From assembly GCA_011033025.1 (NCBI GenBank), contig WFMF01000002.1:2108001-2172000 (forward strand): 64,000 nt of DNA, read 5' to 3'. This DNA is from Beroe forskalii (lineage: Eukaryota; Ctenophora; Nuda; Beroida; Beroidae). Under the pieces are notes generated by a model. It ran no database searches and was not told where the DNA came from. It worked only from the letters and a program-made list of their open reading frames with translations. Of the stretch, positions 54,401-62,435 are shown one piece after another (position 1 is the first letter of the stretch; every line of letters starts with the position of its first letter). The translations under genes were made by a program, and so were the position numbers.

Positions 54401-55023
54401 CGCAAAAAATCATCCTATGCAAATTAGACAATTGTAAGTTTAATTGTTCACAAATCACAGTTAAGCTATGAGAATTCTTACTAGGGCCTCCAATGCTGTT
54501 GGGCTGGTTCTCTTCCGTAAGTCACTAGAGGCGTAAATCTTTCTCAGAACTTCATCAATGCATACCCTAGGCACGTCTTCACTCCGGCATATCTGATCAA
54601 TACAAAAAGATAAAACCATTATATACATCAGAAGAAATTGAATTGATCTTCAAATTTAAAAAAAGATCAAATCACTCTTCGCTTCTGTTATGTTCGCATA
54701 GATTTTCAAATTTCTACTGCCGACAAGTCAACGTCGAATTCGGGAAGAAATGAATCAGTCATTTCTTTACATCATTATATTTTATAAATAACAATGGAAA
54801 TAGTTCATTCATGATAACTCACCTCATCTATAGCAAACAGAACCTTCTTCCAGCATTCTTCAATTCTATAGTCTTGACCCTGGCGACTCAAACTGTTGAA
54901 CTCTTTTTTCCGCTCTCGAGAATTCCTTGGAGTGACACTCCCACTAAAATCGTAAACAACGTCATTGTCAGGGAGATCAGCTTTCCAACCTCTGGATGTC
55001 GTGATCTTTCTCAGGTTATCCCT
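36479..55023 (-). CDS. RAG1-like recombinase/transposase (RAG1/Transib superfamily), multi-exon, N-terminus incomplete
   Basis: Fourteen - strand exons (5' to 3'): 54823-55023, 54482-54592, 53133-53275, 49458-49624, 43926-44062, 41727-41875, 40764-40953, 40470-40649, 39586-39685, 39040-39109, 38648-38883, 38324-38430, 36709-36835 and 36479-36595; all junctions agree in phase except 40470/39685. In the resulting roughly 677 residues: D210 (GMDGASSHQ), D332 (KLDGKSRKA) and a Glu near 587 (SEEGIEA) correspond to mouse RAG1 D600/D708/E962; C347/C350 (AYCTLC), H560 and H565 (LHAVLAH) correspond to C727/C730/H937/H942. Spacing is 122 and 255 (mouse 108 and 254). GSGHTGGGLVGNKAKDF resembles the motif shared by Transib relatives. 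Such enzymes cut DNA at paired terminal repeats by hairpin formation. No ATG, RING or upstream exon was found above 55023, where a truncated zinc-finger duplicate begins. The E8/E9 junction may hide an exon or indel. Confidence 0.85.
36900..38182. mobile_element. Foldback with a 21-bp minisatellite, in RAG1-like intron
   Basis: Ends GGCTAAAAACT and AGTTTTTTAGCC are inverse; flanks GACGACT and GAACGACT look like an imperfect 7-8 bp duplication. The left part (36913-37200) has AGTCCACNNNGGA-type inverted words; the rest (37240-38165) is about forty copies of GTGGAGCCTAGTGGAGGCTGA. Open frames here are translated repeats. Confidence 0.7.
38468..38512. repeat. (GAATT)n microsatellite
   Basis: About nine uninterrupted GAATT units in the intron between exons ending 38648 and starting 38430 of the RAG1-like gene. 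Confidence 0.9.
39345..39540 (-). mobile_element. tRNA-derived SINE-like sequence
   Basis: On the - strand, about 39540 to 39465, a tRNA-like 5' region shows an A-box-like GTGGTGTATTGGTATCGA and a B box GGGGTTCGATTCC at normal spacing, but the anticodon arm is a GGATC-GAAA-GATCC hairpin, not a 7-base loop, so it is not a functional tRNA. It is followed by about 120 bp of body (CGGTTCACTCAGCCGAGCG region). Inside an intron of the RAG1-like gene. Confidence 0.45.
39838..40330. repeat. Palindromic GATCGGCGCTGATCAGCG repeats split by a MITE
   Basis: GC-rich words built from GATCAGCGCC and its inverse on both sides of a 187-bp insertion; many short palindromes. A related word occurs near 50420-50450. 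Confidence 0.65.
39999..40185. mobile_element. MITE with CCTTAGTACATGAAATTAAG ends, TA duplication
   Basis: The 20-bp terminal inverted repeat is perfect on both sides; TA at 39997-39998 and 40186-40187. Interior motif AACACCAAATTAAGCATTTT is shared with the longer relatives at about 31397 and 58030. Confidence 0.85.
41157..41566. mobile_element. MITE with CCTTATTGGCC ends, TA duplication
   Basis: Ends CCTTATTGGCC and GGCCAATAAGG, subterminal CCGGTTAAA/TTTAACCGG words repeated in both orientations; TA at 41155-41156 and 41567-41568. 410 bp, non-coding. Confidence 0.85.
42202..42661. mobile_element. MITE with CCTTATCGGACATAATTATC ends, TA duplication
   Basis: Perfect inverted repeats of at least 26 bp, continuing into repeated GTCCGTGA words; TA at 42200-42201 and 42662-42663. 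460 bp, non-coding. A fragment of the same end appears at 53302-53318. Confidence 0.9.
42775..43712. mobile_element. mariner-type foldback with CAGGGTGCGCCAAAAG ends
   Basis: Arms of about 420 bp are inverse copies with scattered differences, including GGTTGCTATGGACGTCA words; ends CAGGGTGCGCC are typical of Tc1/mariner-like elements, with TA at 42773-42774 and 43713-43714. The centre is unique AT-rich sequence; no transposase. Confidence 0.85.
44529..44682. repeat. Inverted repeat with a perfect 23-bp stem
   Basis: 44566-44588 and 44611-44633 are exact inverse copies around CCTGACCACAG; the arms extend imperfectly outward to AATATTTTCT words. Confidence 0.8.
45061..46888. mobile_element. 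Relative of the 1.1-kb element, interrupted by a fresh copy
   Basis: Left end GTCCTCCACGAA and right end TTCGTGGAGGAGCT are partial inverse copies; interior rich in CTTAAGAAG/CCTAA words. Positions 45697-46805 are a separate, younger insertion; the remaining sequence (45061-45696 plus 46806-46888) is about 720 bp. Confidence 0.6.
45697..46805. mobile_element. 1.1-kb inverted-repeat element, copy 2
   Basis: Near-identical to copy 1 over its entire length. Flanks ACAGG and CCAGT do not match, unlike the other copies. Inserted in the related element described above, inside the intron between RAG1-like exons 4 and 5. Confidence 0.8.
46894..48004. mobile_element. 1.1-kb inverted-repeat element, copy 3
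   Basis: Same orientation as copies 1 and 2, slightly more diverged, flanked by CCAGG on both sides (46889-46893 and 48005-48009). Lies at the exact right end of the interrupted relative. Confidence 0.8.
48005..48958. other. RAG1-like intron sequence with a poly-G run
   Basis: No exon recognised. A run of about 20 G at 48459-48478 with G-rich flanks, and CCCCCC-rich words near 48430-48440 and 48760-48780. Confidence 0.5.
48965..49316. repeat. Cluster of three long hairpins
   Basis: 48965-49050 is a near-perfect palindrome centred on ACTTCAGTATACTGAAGT; 49237-49266 (AGCTCGACTTTAGTCGAGCT) and 49275-49316 (TATGAATCTCTGTGAATTCA and its inverse) are further stems. Open frames here are by-products. 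Confidence 0.8.
49706..52655. mobile_element. 2.95-kb giant foldback with inverted minisatellite arms
   Basis: Ends TGCATAATCCACG and CGTGGATTATGC are inverse and flanked by an exact 9-bp duplication CAATTAGTT (49697-49705; 52656-52664). Order from the left: 10-bp GAATTCAGGT repeats with GGCGGACTCCGCC hairpins, about 30 copies of the 21-bp unit TGTGTTATGAGTTGATTGGGG, a unique centre (51106-51290), about 45 copies of the same unit inverted, and inverted GAATTCACGTG repeats. It fills the intron between RAG1-like exons 3 and 4. Flank length suits Mutator-like or Drosophila FB-type elements. Confidence 0.85.
53331..54001. mobile_element. Foldback with GTGTACCACGAAAAACGTTA ends
   Basis: Arms of roughly 150 bp or more are inverse copies (AAGTAAACGTTTATAACTC; CATAGATATAGGCTGAAAGT); centre AT-rich. 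Ends resemble mariner-type CCGGGTGTNCC. Target duplication not resolved. Confidence 0.75.
54116..54275. repeat. Hairpins including a perfect 46-bp palindrome
   Basis: 54230-54275 reads CATATGGCCGGACATTTAAA then its exact inverse with no loop. A second stem at about 54116-54160 pairs GCTAAGTTCAG with CTGAACTTAGC. Confidence 0.9.
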
Positions 55024-55284
55024 CTGCACAAAACTCTGATTAAAGTTAAAAAAATACAAATTAGCAGTGAAGGAATAAAGGCCATCGTATGAATAGGCAT
55101 TGTTAGTGTGGAAATAACATTAGATTTCACTGCCAAGTGGATACTGATCAATGTACAGCTTCAATCAACCATTCAATGGGTAGATTATTAAAGCATCAAA
55201 ACATAAATTACTAACATAACGGTTTATGCTTGTCGCTGCATCCTTTTTTACTCTATTCGGGCATTCATAAAAAAATTCCCAAAA

Positions 55285-56136
55285 GAAAAAGACATGGGTT
55301 GTTAACAAAAAATCTGTCTATTCAGATAAATGTCCATACCAATGCAGTGAATGTGATTCAAAAATTCAAAGACCGCGGTTCTTTAAAAAACATTTGTGTA
55401 TTTGTCATGATCTTAATGCAAGTGATGTTCATCTTTTCAATGCAATGAGTGTAATGAAAGTTTAAAAGGAAAAACGATTTAGTTCAGCATTTGAAGCTTA
55501 ATCACCCTGATGCCAATCCATCACTGTGATTGGTGCAATGAACAGTTCAAAACAATGTCAGATTTAACTCATCATTCAAAAACTAATCACTCAGATAAGT
55601 ATCCTCATGGATGCAATCAGTGTAACAAAAAGTTCAAGTTCAGAGCTGAATTGATAAGGCACGTAGTTGTCCATTCAGATGACAGTCCATACCATTGTAA
55701 TGAATGCAATGCTAAATTCAAACGAAATGATGGTTTGCAATATCACATGAAAACTGTCCATTCACACTCCTTGCCATATGAATGTAAGCAATGCAGTGTG
55801 AAATTTAAAAAGATTGCATATTTCCAAAAGCATGTCAAAATTGTCCATTCAGATACTCGACCATACCAGTGCAGTGAATGTGATGCTGCATTTAAACGCA
55901 ATAAGAATTTAGTAACTCATCACAAGGTTGTTCATACAGAACATCGCCCGTTCAAATGCAATCAATGTAGTTCCAAGTTCAAACTAAAGTGCACACTCAG
56001 TAAACATGTTAGAGATCTTCATTCTGGGTGCCCTTATGAATGCAGTCAATGCAATGCTAAATTCAAGTTCAAAAGACTCCTGTATAACCACAAATGTACT
56101 CTACTTGCCCTCAAAGCCTGCCCAGATCTAATGTAG
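55285..56136 (+). pseudogene. Truncated zinc-finger copy D (copy B relative) with several indels
   Basis: Homologous to copy B from GGTTGTTAACAAAAA onward. The first 230 bases carry multiple one- or two-base indels; from about 55522 the frame is clean for fingers 3-9 and ends at TAG 56134-56136 with nearly the same residues as copy B. The N-terminal SUMO-motif repeats are absent. The left limit of homology is about 260 bp from the last recognised RAG1-like exon. Confidence 0.8.
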
Positions 56137-56155
56137 TAACTCATTACTCAGTATA

Positions 56156-57965
56156 CGGGTATTTGACCCACAAAATATATACGATTTTTCAAATACCTCT
56201 TGTCCAGAGAAATTGAGTAGGATGTGACTAATAAGGATTCCTTATAGTAGCAAAAGTTTTTCCACGCCGATTTTTTAACAAAAATTAAGCCTTTTAGTGG
56301 ACGAAAATTTTCTGTGAAAACACCCTTCATTTTTGCCATGACCCACAAAATATACAACATGAAAAATATGAAATTGTTTCAAAACATTAACCGTAACAAA
56401 AATTTCGTTCGATTATACTATTTTGATACTTTTCAAATCTCCAAACTAAACAATTTGGGATTCCATCATCTTTACTGTTGATTTCATGATCCACGAAAGC
56501 TGTAAGAGCCCCACAAAATGACACTCAAATCAAGGAAAACCGTTATATTTTTTTGAAGTTATGATTTAGATGAAATTTCTCTTTATAAATTTGTCCTTCA
56601 TTAGCTCAAATAACGTAAACTGCAAGTCATATGCACTATGCCAACTCAGAGTTTTCCTAAAATTAATTTTTTGGGTTATATATTTTGTGGGGCAATAGCT
56701 TATAAGCTTCAAATTTTGTATAGTCGAACACCCAAGACTACTTTAGATGTTGGTCTGACAAGTTTATGAAGATAGAAAATCATTGTTCGAGGGTTTAAGG
56801 GTTTTATACTGAAAAATTATGATGTGTTGGGGGGCATCTATGTATATTAGCTTATTGGATATTGCTCAGATGCATTTTGTCCTTTGATTAAAGTTCAGGC
56901 TATTATGTCCAGTCTATAAATTGACATGAATTAGACGTTTTATTTGCATACATTTTAAACCAGGTTGGGTGGTTATTCTGCTATTGCTTATGTCATTTTT
57001 GTGGTATTTTTGGCCAGGAACCTCTATCATAATTTGCAATCATTACGTGAAAACAGTACAGTAGGTCATGAAACCAGATGATCATGAGAATCAAATAATT
57101 GTTAAGTTTATTAGTACTTTAGTAGTAGTGAAAGAGTCACATTCAATCACATTGATTTGATCTTCAAAGTTCAAATTCAAACCTTAACACTGCACTGATT
57201 TTGATGAAATTTATCAGTCACCTGTAGATAAATCTGCAAGAATTCAAGAATATTGATGCTCATAGCAAACAATTTTCTGCTTTTTGATATGTAAACTACC
57301 TTCAATTAGTGGTCCTTACATGATTCATCTTTATTTTACTGTATTTGCTTTCACCCACAACTTTGTATGGAACTTAGATATATTTTGTGGGGCATATTTG
57401 AAATATAGTGTTATTTTGTGGGGCATGGTAAATATTGGCTTTTTACACTCTCTTCATAAACTTTATGTCTCATTGTGAATTACATGCTTCTTGAATACTA
57501 TTCATCATATAATGAAGTCAAATAAGCATTGTAGACTTGTTGAAGTTCATGAAAACCTGAATTTAGCTATGTTATTTTGTGGGGCATTCCATGTTATTTT
57601 GTGGGGCTAAGTCAATTTTTTTTGAATAATTCCTATACTTTTCGAAATTTGATCATGGAATTTCTTATATCAATTTGAAATTAATGGAGAAGTATTCAAC
57701 TACTCGATTTATAACAAATTTCTCAAAAATAATGAGGATATATGCAAATCAATTTTCCTAATCACCATCATTTTCACTTTCAAGGGAAAATTGGAATGAA
57801 AAAAATTCACCTAAAGCCATGATTTTTATCAGAAATCTTCACATAAGATACTAGTTTATGTGTTATTAACTTCAACAGTATGAAAGATCATATTTATTTA
57901 CTTATATGATGAAAAAGAAAATTATGTATTTTGTGGGGCGTGTTATTTTGTGGGGCATATACCCG
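56156..57965. mobile_element. 1.8-kb TA-flanked element full of TTTTGTGGGGC motifs
   Basis: Ends CGGGTATNTGNCCCACAAAATA are inverse. The duplicated block at 31327-31340 keeps the empty site (CAGTATAGTGATG), whereas here the element interrupts it with a TA duplication, defining borders exactly. Interior AT-rich with about eight scattered TATTTTGTGGGGC words; no transposase. Confidence 0.9.
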
Positions 57966-59962
57966 TAGTGATGTTTCTTCCAGTCCAATATTCTTTTTCA
58001 AGCATCATGCAATATCAAATGTTGTAATTTAGTACAAGAAATATTAGGCAACATCAAATTAAGTATTTTTCCAAGCTCTTGTACATACTGGGATCATTGA
58101 ATTTATCAAGTTTCAAGACGAATAAAACGACAAAGTATTATTTTAGACATTTCATGTTAGAACTTTCATGTTAGAAATTTCATGAGACGTTAATAAATTC
58201 CAGTATGAACATGATACGTCGAATGTATTGAAACGTTGGGTACTAATGTCTTAATGTAATTGTTGTTTTGATATTTCGGTATGAAATTTCAAATTTCTAA
58301 CATCATACTTTGTCTTTTTATTCGTCTTGAAACTCTTGTGCATAGTTTATAGTTAATTAGTTATGACTTTATCATGTCATATCAATGTCATATCAATTCT
58401 TGATGTTACACCAAATTAAGCATTGAGAATTGAGGGCTTAATCTTAAGTTATCTTAATTTCCTGTACTAAGGTATATTGTGTTGTCTTGTACAGTATATG
58501 AGCACATGAAAGAGTTCTATTTACCTTATTGGCCCTTATCTAACCGGTCCTTAATAAGTTCAAACCTTAGGACAAAAACGGCTTTGAGTTGTTTTTGTTT
58601 TTGGTTTTTTTTTTTCAAAGGGTCAGTTTTAAAAATACCGGTATGCCAGTTAAACTGGGGACAATTATTGAAATGAAAGCCCCGGCTTGTTAATTTAAGT
58701 CATATGAAACTTGCCTTGTACAGTGTTTAAGTTGCTTGAACATTATGCTATCATGACCTAAATCATGATATGATACTAGGATTTTGTTTTGAAGATACAC
58801 TTATTAGTATAGATACACTTATTAGTATAGATTTTTAGATTTGTTTTTGTGGCTCTTTTCGAGCAAAAATTCCTTGGTTGGGCAATTGCTAGTCTGAATG
58901 CTGATATCCCCAGAAATAAGGAAGGTATTCAATAATTAAATATTAACTTCAAATAGAATTGGGTGTCTTGTGGTGCAGTCCTAGAACTCTAGAAGCCAGG
59001 GGGCCGAGAAAAAATAATTCATGAAATTAAACTCTCCTGGTTTGTATCTTTAATATTGGACCTCCCTTATATTTTGAGTATTGATGCATGTATAAAATCA
59101 TCATTGGTTGTCACCTTTTCCAATAACAAAACCCTTGATTTTGATGATGTTGAAATTACCATAAGTTAAGGTTTTTCTTTCCAGTTAAACAGTTAGCCAC
59201 AGGCCCACCCTTGGATGCTCGGTTTTTTCGCCGTTCAGACCCACTTTTTTCCACCACAGACCCACTTTTTAGAAGTCAGAAGAAACTTGATGACAAAAAT
59301 AGTCCCATTTGAGACAATGTATGCCCGATACATCACTGGCCCATTGCATTTGAGACATAAAAAAGCCCAAATGAGATCACACATACCCGTTTGAGACAAA
59401 ACAGCTCCATTTGAGACATCACAGGCCAATAAATGATTGCCGGCCCAAAATTTCACCACCACTACCCCCTATTTTCAAAAATTCTCGGATTTCGAAATTA
59501 AAGACAAAATTTCAAAATCCAGAAAAATTTCGTTCTAGGATGCCAGCCATCAGCGCATCCAGGAAAGAAAAGCCTTACCATGAGTGAAATAAATCCTGTC
59601 CATAAGAGTGGCAAGTGAAGCTACAAAGATTCAATACTGGCCCTCTGACACAGTGTAACTCGTCCTATAGGACCCACGAGGCCCTCATTATAGTGTAACA
59701 GACTCACCTCCAAGTGCCTTTTAGGCCATCGGAGGCTCCCTTGTACGATTGGGATTGCTATAAATCTGTCAAGACTTGCCTCCAAGGGCCTTTATGTCTT
59801 TATGCCTTTTGAGACTTGTTTATTTCGAGCATGTTAGCCTCATGAAATTGTACCTTCAAGCCCTTTGGGTTTCGGGGCATGTGAAGTGCCATGGGGACCT
59901 ACCAACCCCTTGATAAGTTGATAAGTTGATATATTGATACAATGTAATCAATAGAAAATGTA
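57966..59962. repeat. Segmental duplication, right copy of the zinc-finger spacer
   Basis: Counterpart of 31330-33332, in the same orientation, with scattered substitutions and small indels. No gene recognised. Confidence 0.75.
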
Positions 59963-60979
59963 ATGAATATCAATTCCACCACTAACAAGATATTCATGCA
60001 GATGAATGGAATTGGGTATAATGCAAGTCAACCCTACGAATGTGTGCTTGGAACTGAATCGAACCAGCTTGAAGATATCTTCTCAGATCCTCTACCATAT
60101 CAGTGTGATGAATGCAGTGCGAAGTATAAATTTAATGATGATTTAGAAGCGCACAGGAAATCTGTTCATTTAGATAACCGTCCATACCAATGCAGTGAAT
60201 GTGATTCTAAGTTCAAAGATTGGCGTGTTTTAAGAAAACATTTATGTGATTGTCATCATCTTGATGCAAGTGATGTTCGTATATTTCAATGCAATGAGTG
60301 TAATGAAAAGTTTAAAAGGAAAAGAGAACTAGTTGAGCATGTGCAGCTTAATCACCCTGATGCCAATTCATATCCTTGTAATTGGTGCAATGAACAGTTC
60401 AAAACAATGTCAGATTTGTCTCATCATTCAAAAACTAATCACTCAGATAAATATCCTCATGGATGCAATCAGTGTAACAAAAAGTTCAAGTGCAGAGCTG
60501 ACTTGATAAGGCACGTAGTTGTCCATTCAGATGACAGTCCATACCATTGTAATGAATGCAATGCTAAATTCAAACGAAATGATGGATTGCAATATCACAT
60601 GAAAACTGTCCATTCGCATTCCTCGCCTCACAAATGTAAGCAATGCAGTGCAGCGTTTAAAGTAAATGAGGGTTTACAAAGGCATATAAAAAGTGTCCAT
60701 TCAGATGCTCGAATACACCAGTGCAGTAAATGCGATGCTACATTCAACAGAAAGAGTACATTGGCAACTCATCAACAGGTCGTTCATTCAAAAGATCGTC
60801 CACACCAATGCAGTCAATGTAGTTCCAAGTTCAAACAAGAGAACGAACTCAGTAAACACGTCAGGAATGTTCATTCTGCATGTCCATATGAATGCAGTCA
60901 ATGCAATGGTAAATTCAAGTTCAAAGTTCTCTTGAATAAACACAAATGTACTCCACTTGACCAACCCTCCCCAGATTGA
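59963..60979 (+). CDS. C2H2 zinc-finger protein, copy E (intact)
   Basis: Uninterrupted 338 residues. Nine C2H2 fingers (YQCDECSAKY to HQCSQCSSKF) with H-S-D-type linkers and a tenth degenerate finger, nearly end to end. The N-terminus (MNINSTTNKIFMQM, about 45 residues) has no SUMO-motif repeats, unlike copy B, so the two genes differ in effector region. Fingers 3-6 are close to copy B; fingers 7-9 differ in the residues that contact DNA, suggesting different targets. Intact frame beside two broken siblings argues for function. Confidence 0.82.
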   Translation: MNINSTTNKIFMQMNGIGYNASQPYECVLGTESNQLEDIFSDPLPYQCDECSAKYKFNDDLEAHRKSVHLDNRPYQCSECDSKFKDWRVLRKHLCDCHHLDASDVRIFQCNECNEKFKRKRELVEHVQLNHPDANSYPCNWCNEQFKTMSDLSHHSKTNHSDKYPHGCNQCNKKFKCRADLIRHVVVHSDDSPYHCNECNAKFKRNDGLQYHMKTVHSHSSPHKCKQCSAAFKVNEGLQRHIKSVHSDARIHQCSKCDATFNRKSTLATHQQVVHSKDRPHQCSQCSSKFKQENELSKHVRNVHSACPYECSQCNGKFKFKVLLNKHKCTPLDQPSPD

Positions 60980-61364
60980 ATGCAATGAAACCTGATGTTA
61001 GTTAATCAAGTTTCAATATATTCCTAATTCCACTATCAGTGTTACACTGTATGATATGTTACTATTGCGCTGTTATAGTATTTTATGGTATTTGATAAAC
61101 AGAAAACAATAATAATGAATGTTATGACTATGATGATGTATGATTTGATTGTTTGATAATTGATTACTGTATGCTTTAATTTTTAATGTTTTGAACATAG
61201 CATACCCGTTTACTTTCCTACTTTATGATTTCAGGCATAAATTATACATTTTAATGTTTTAATCAGTGATCCAATTAACAATTCTTACATCTGTGTGGCT
61301 GAACCCCATTGCATTTTACATCTGATTTAAAACTTATCCTTAATTAAATTAACTAACTGAGGCA
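60980..61364. other. Intergenic between zinc-finger copy E and WDR45
   Basis: AT-rich; no feature recognised. Confidence 0.5.
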
Positions 61365-62435
61365 ATGTCCAATGCGACAGCTAAATCCATCCAGAACATC
61401 ACCTTTAATCAGACGAATTCATGTTTTGCTGTAGCTATGGACTCAGGATACAGGGTGTACAACTTAGAACCACTTGCTGAGCTCACCCAGGGGTCTTTTG
61501 AAGAGTTCGGCTCGCTTCGCATTGTTGAAATGCTCCATCGGACAAACTTCATTGCCGTTGTAGGCGGCGGTCACCAGAGCAAATTTAGTGCAAAAATGGT
61601 TCGAATCTGGGATGACAAACAGAAGGCATTTATCCTGGAGTTCTCCTTTGATTCAGTTATCCGGGGTGTCAAGTTAAAGAGGAACCGACTGATCGTGGTT
61701 CTGTCTCACAAGATCTGTATCTTCAGCTTTCCCTCCGACCCCCAACACTTGCAGAGCATTGAGACACGGCCCAACTCCCGCGGGCTGTGCGAGGTGTGCC
61801 CCAGCGTCTCGTGTGACGTCATCATCTTCCCCGGAACCCGGGCCGGTAGTCTCCAACTATTCGACATTTCGACGGCAGGGGCGGCAGTGGGCGCCATCTC
61901 AACGCCGCCCACCATCAACGCCCACCGCACAGACTTGCAGTGCATCGCACTGAACCACGGGGGGACGCTGGCCGCTACGGCGTCCGGCAAAGGGACGCTG
62001 ATCAGAGTGTTCGACATGCGGACGCGGCTCCTCGTTATAGAGCTCCGGAGAGGGACGGACACGGCCACCGTGCAGAGCATCACCTTCAACGACGACAGCT
62101 CGTACTTATGTGTCAGCAGCGACAAGGGTACCGTTCACATCTTCGCTATCAAGAACCCCGAGCTCAACAAGAGACTGACTGTCGCCAACGTGGGGTATTT
62201 GGGTCGCTACGCCGGCTCGCAGTGGGGCATGACTTCGTTCAGCCTCCGGTCCGAGTGTCCGTGTATTTGCGCCTTCGCGCCGCCCAGCAGCACGCCCGGA
62301 ACGGCGGTGAAAAACGCCGTTATAGCGCTGTGTTTCGACGGTACCTTCCACAAGTACGTGTTTACTGCGGATGGGAATTGTAACAGAGAGGCGTACAATG
62401 TGTTCCTGGACATTACGCAGGATCTGGAGATTTGA
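61365..62435 (+). CDS. WDR45: WD-repeat phosphoinositide-binding autophagy protein WIPI4
   Basis: Single exon, 356 residues. A PROPPIN seven-blade propeller: NQTNSCFAVAMDSGYRVYN, VEMLHRTNFIAVVGGG, KGTLIRVFDMRT and the phosphoinositide-binding LRRG at 227-230 (IELRRGTDTAT), with SSDKGTVHIF and GTFHKYVFT...NCNREA near the end, as in WIPI4. The family binds PI3P/PI(3,5)P2 and partners with ATG2 at forming autophagosomes. The first 300 bases are AT-rich like the neighbours; from about 61740 the codons turn strongly GC-rich. The intronless state suggests a retrocopy or intron loss. Confidence 0.92.
   Translation: MSNATAKSIQNITFNQTNSCFAVAMDSGYRVYNLEPLAELTQGSFEEFGSLRIVEMLHRTNFIAVVGGGHQSKFSAKMVRIWDDKQKAFILEFSFDSVIRGVKLKRNRLIVVLSHKICIFSFPSDPQHLQSIETRPNSRGLCEVCPSVSCDVIIFPGTRAGSLQLFDISTAGAAVGAISTPPTINAHRTDLQCIALNHGGTLAATASGKGTLIRVFDMRTRLLVIELRRGTDTATVQSITFNDDSSYLCVSSDKGTVHIFAIKNPELNKRLTVANVGYLGRYAGSQWGMTSFSLRSECPCICAFAPPSSTPGTAVKNAVIALCFDGTFHKYVFTADGNCNREAYNVFLDITQDLEI

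Noticed and set aside
36479-55023. A complete ProtoRAG transposon with RAG2L and paired TIRs
   Set aside because: No kelch or PHD motif was found on either strand and the sequences at the borders (33563 and about 55280) are not inverse copies.
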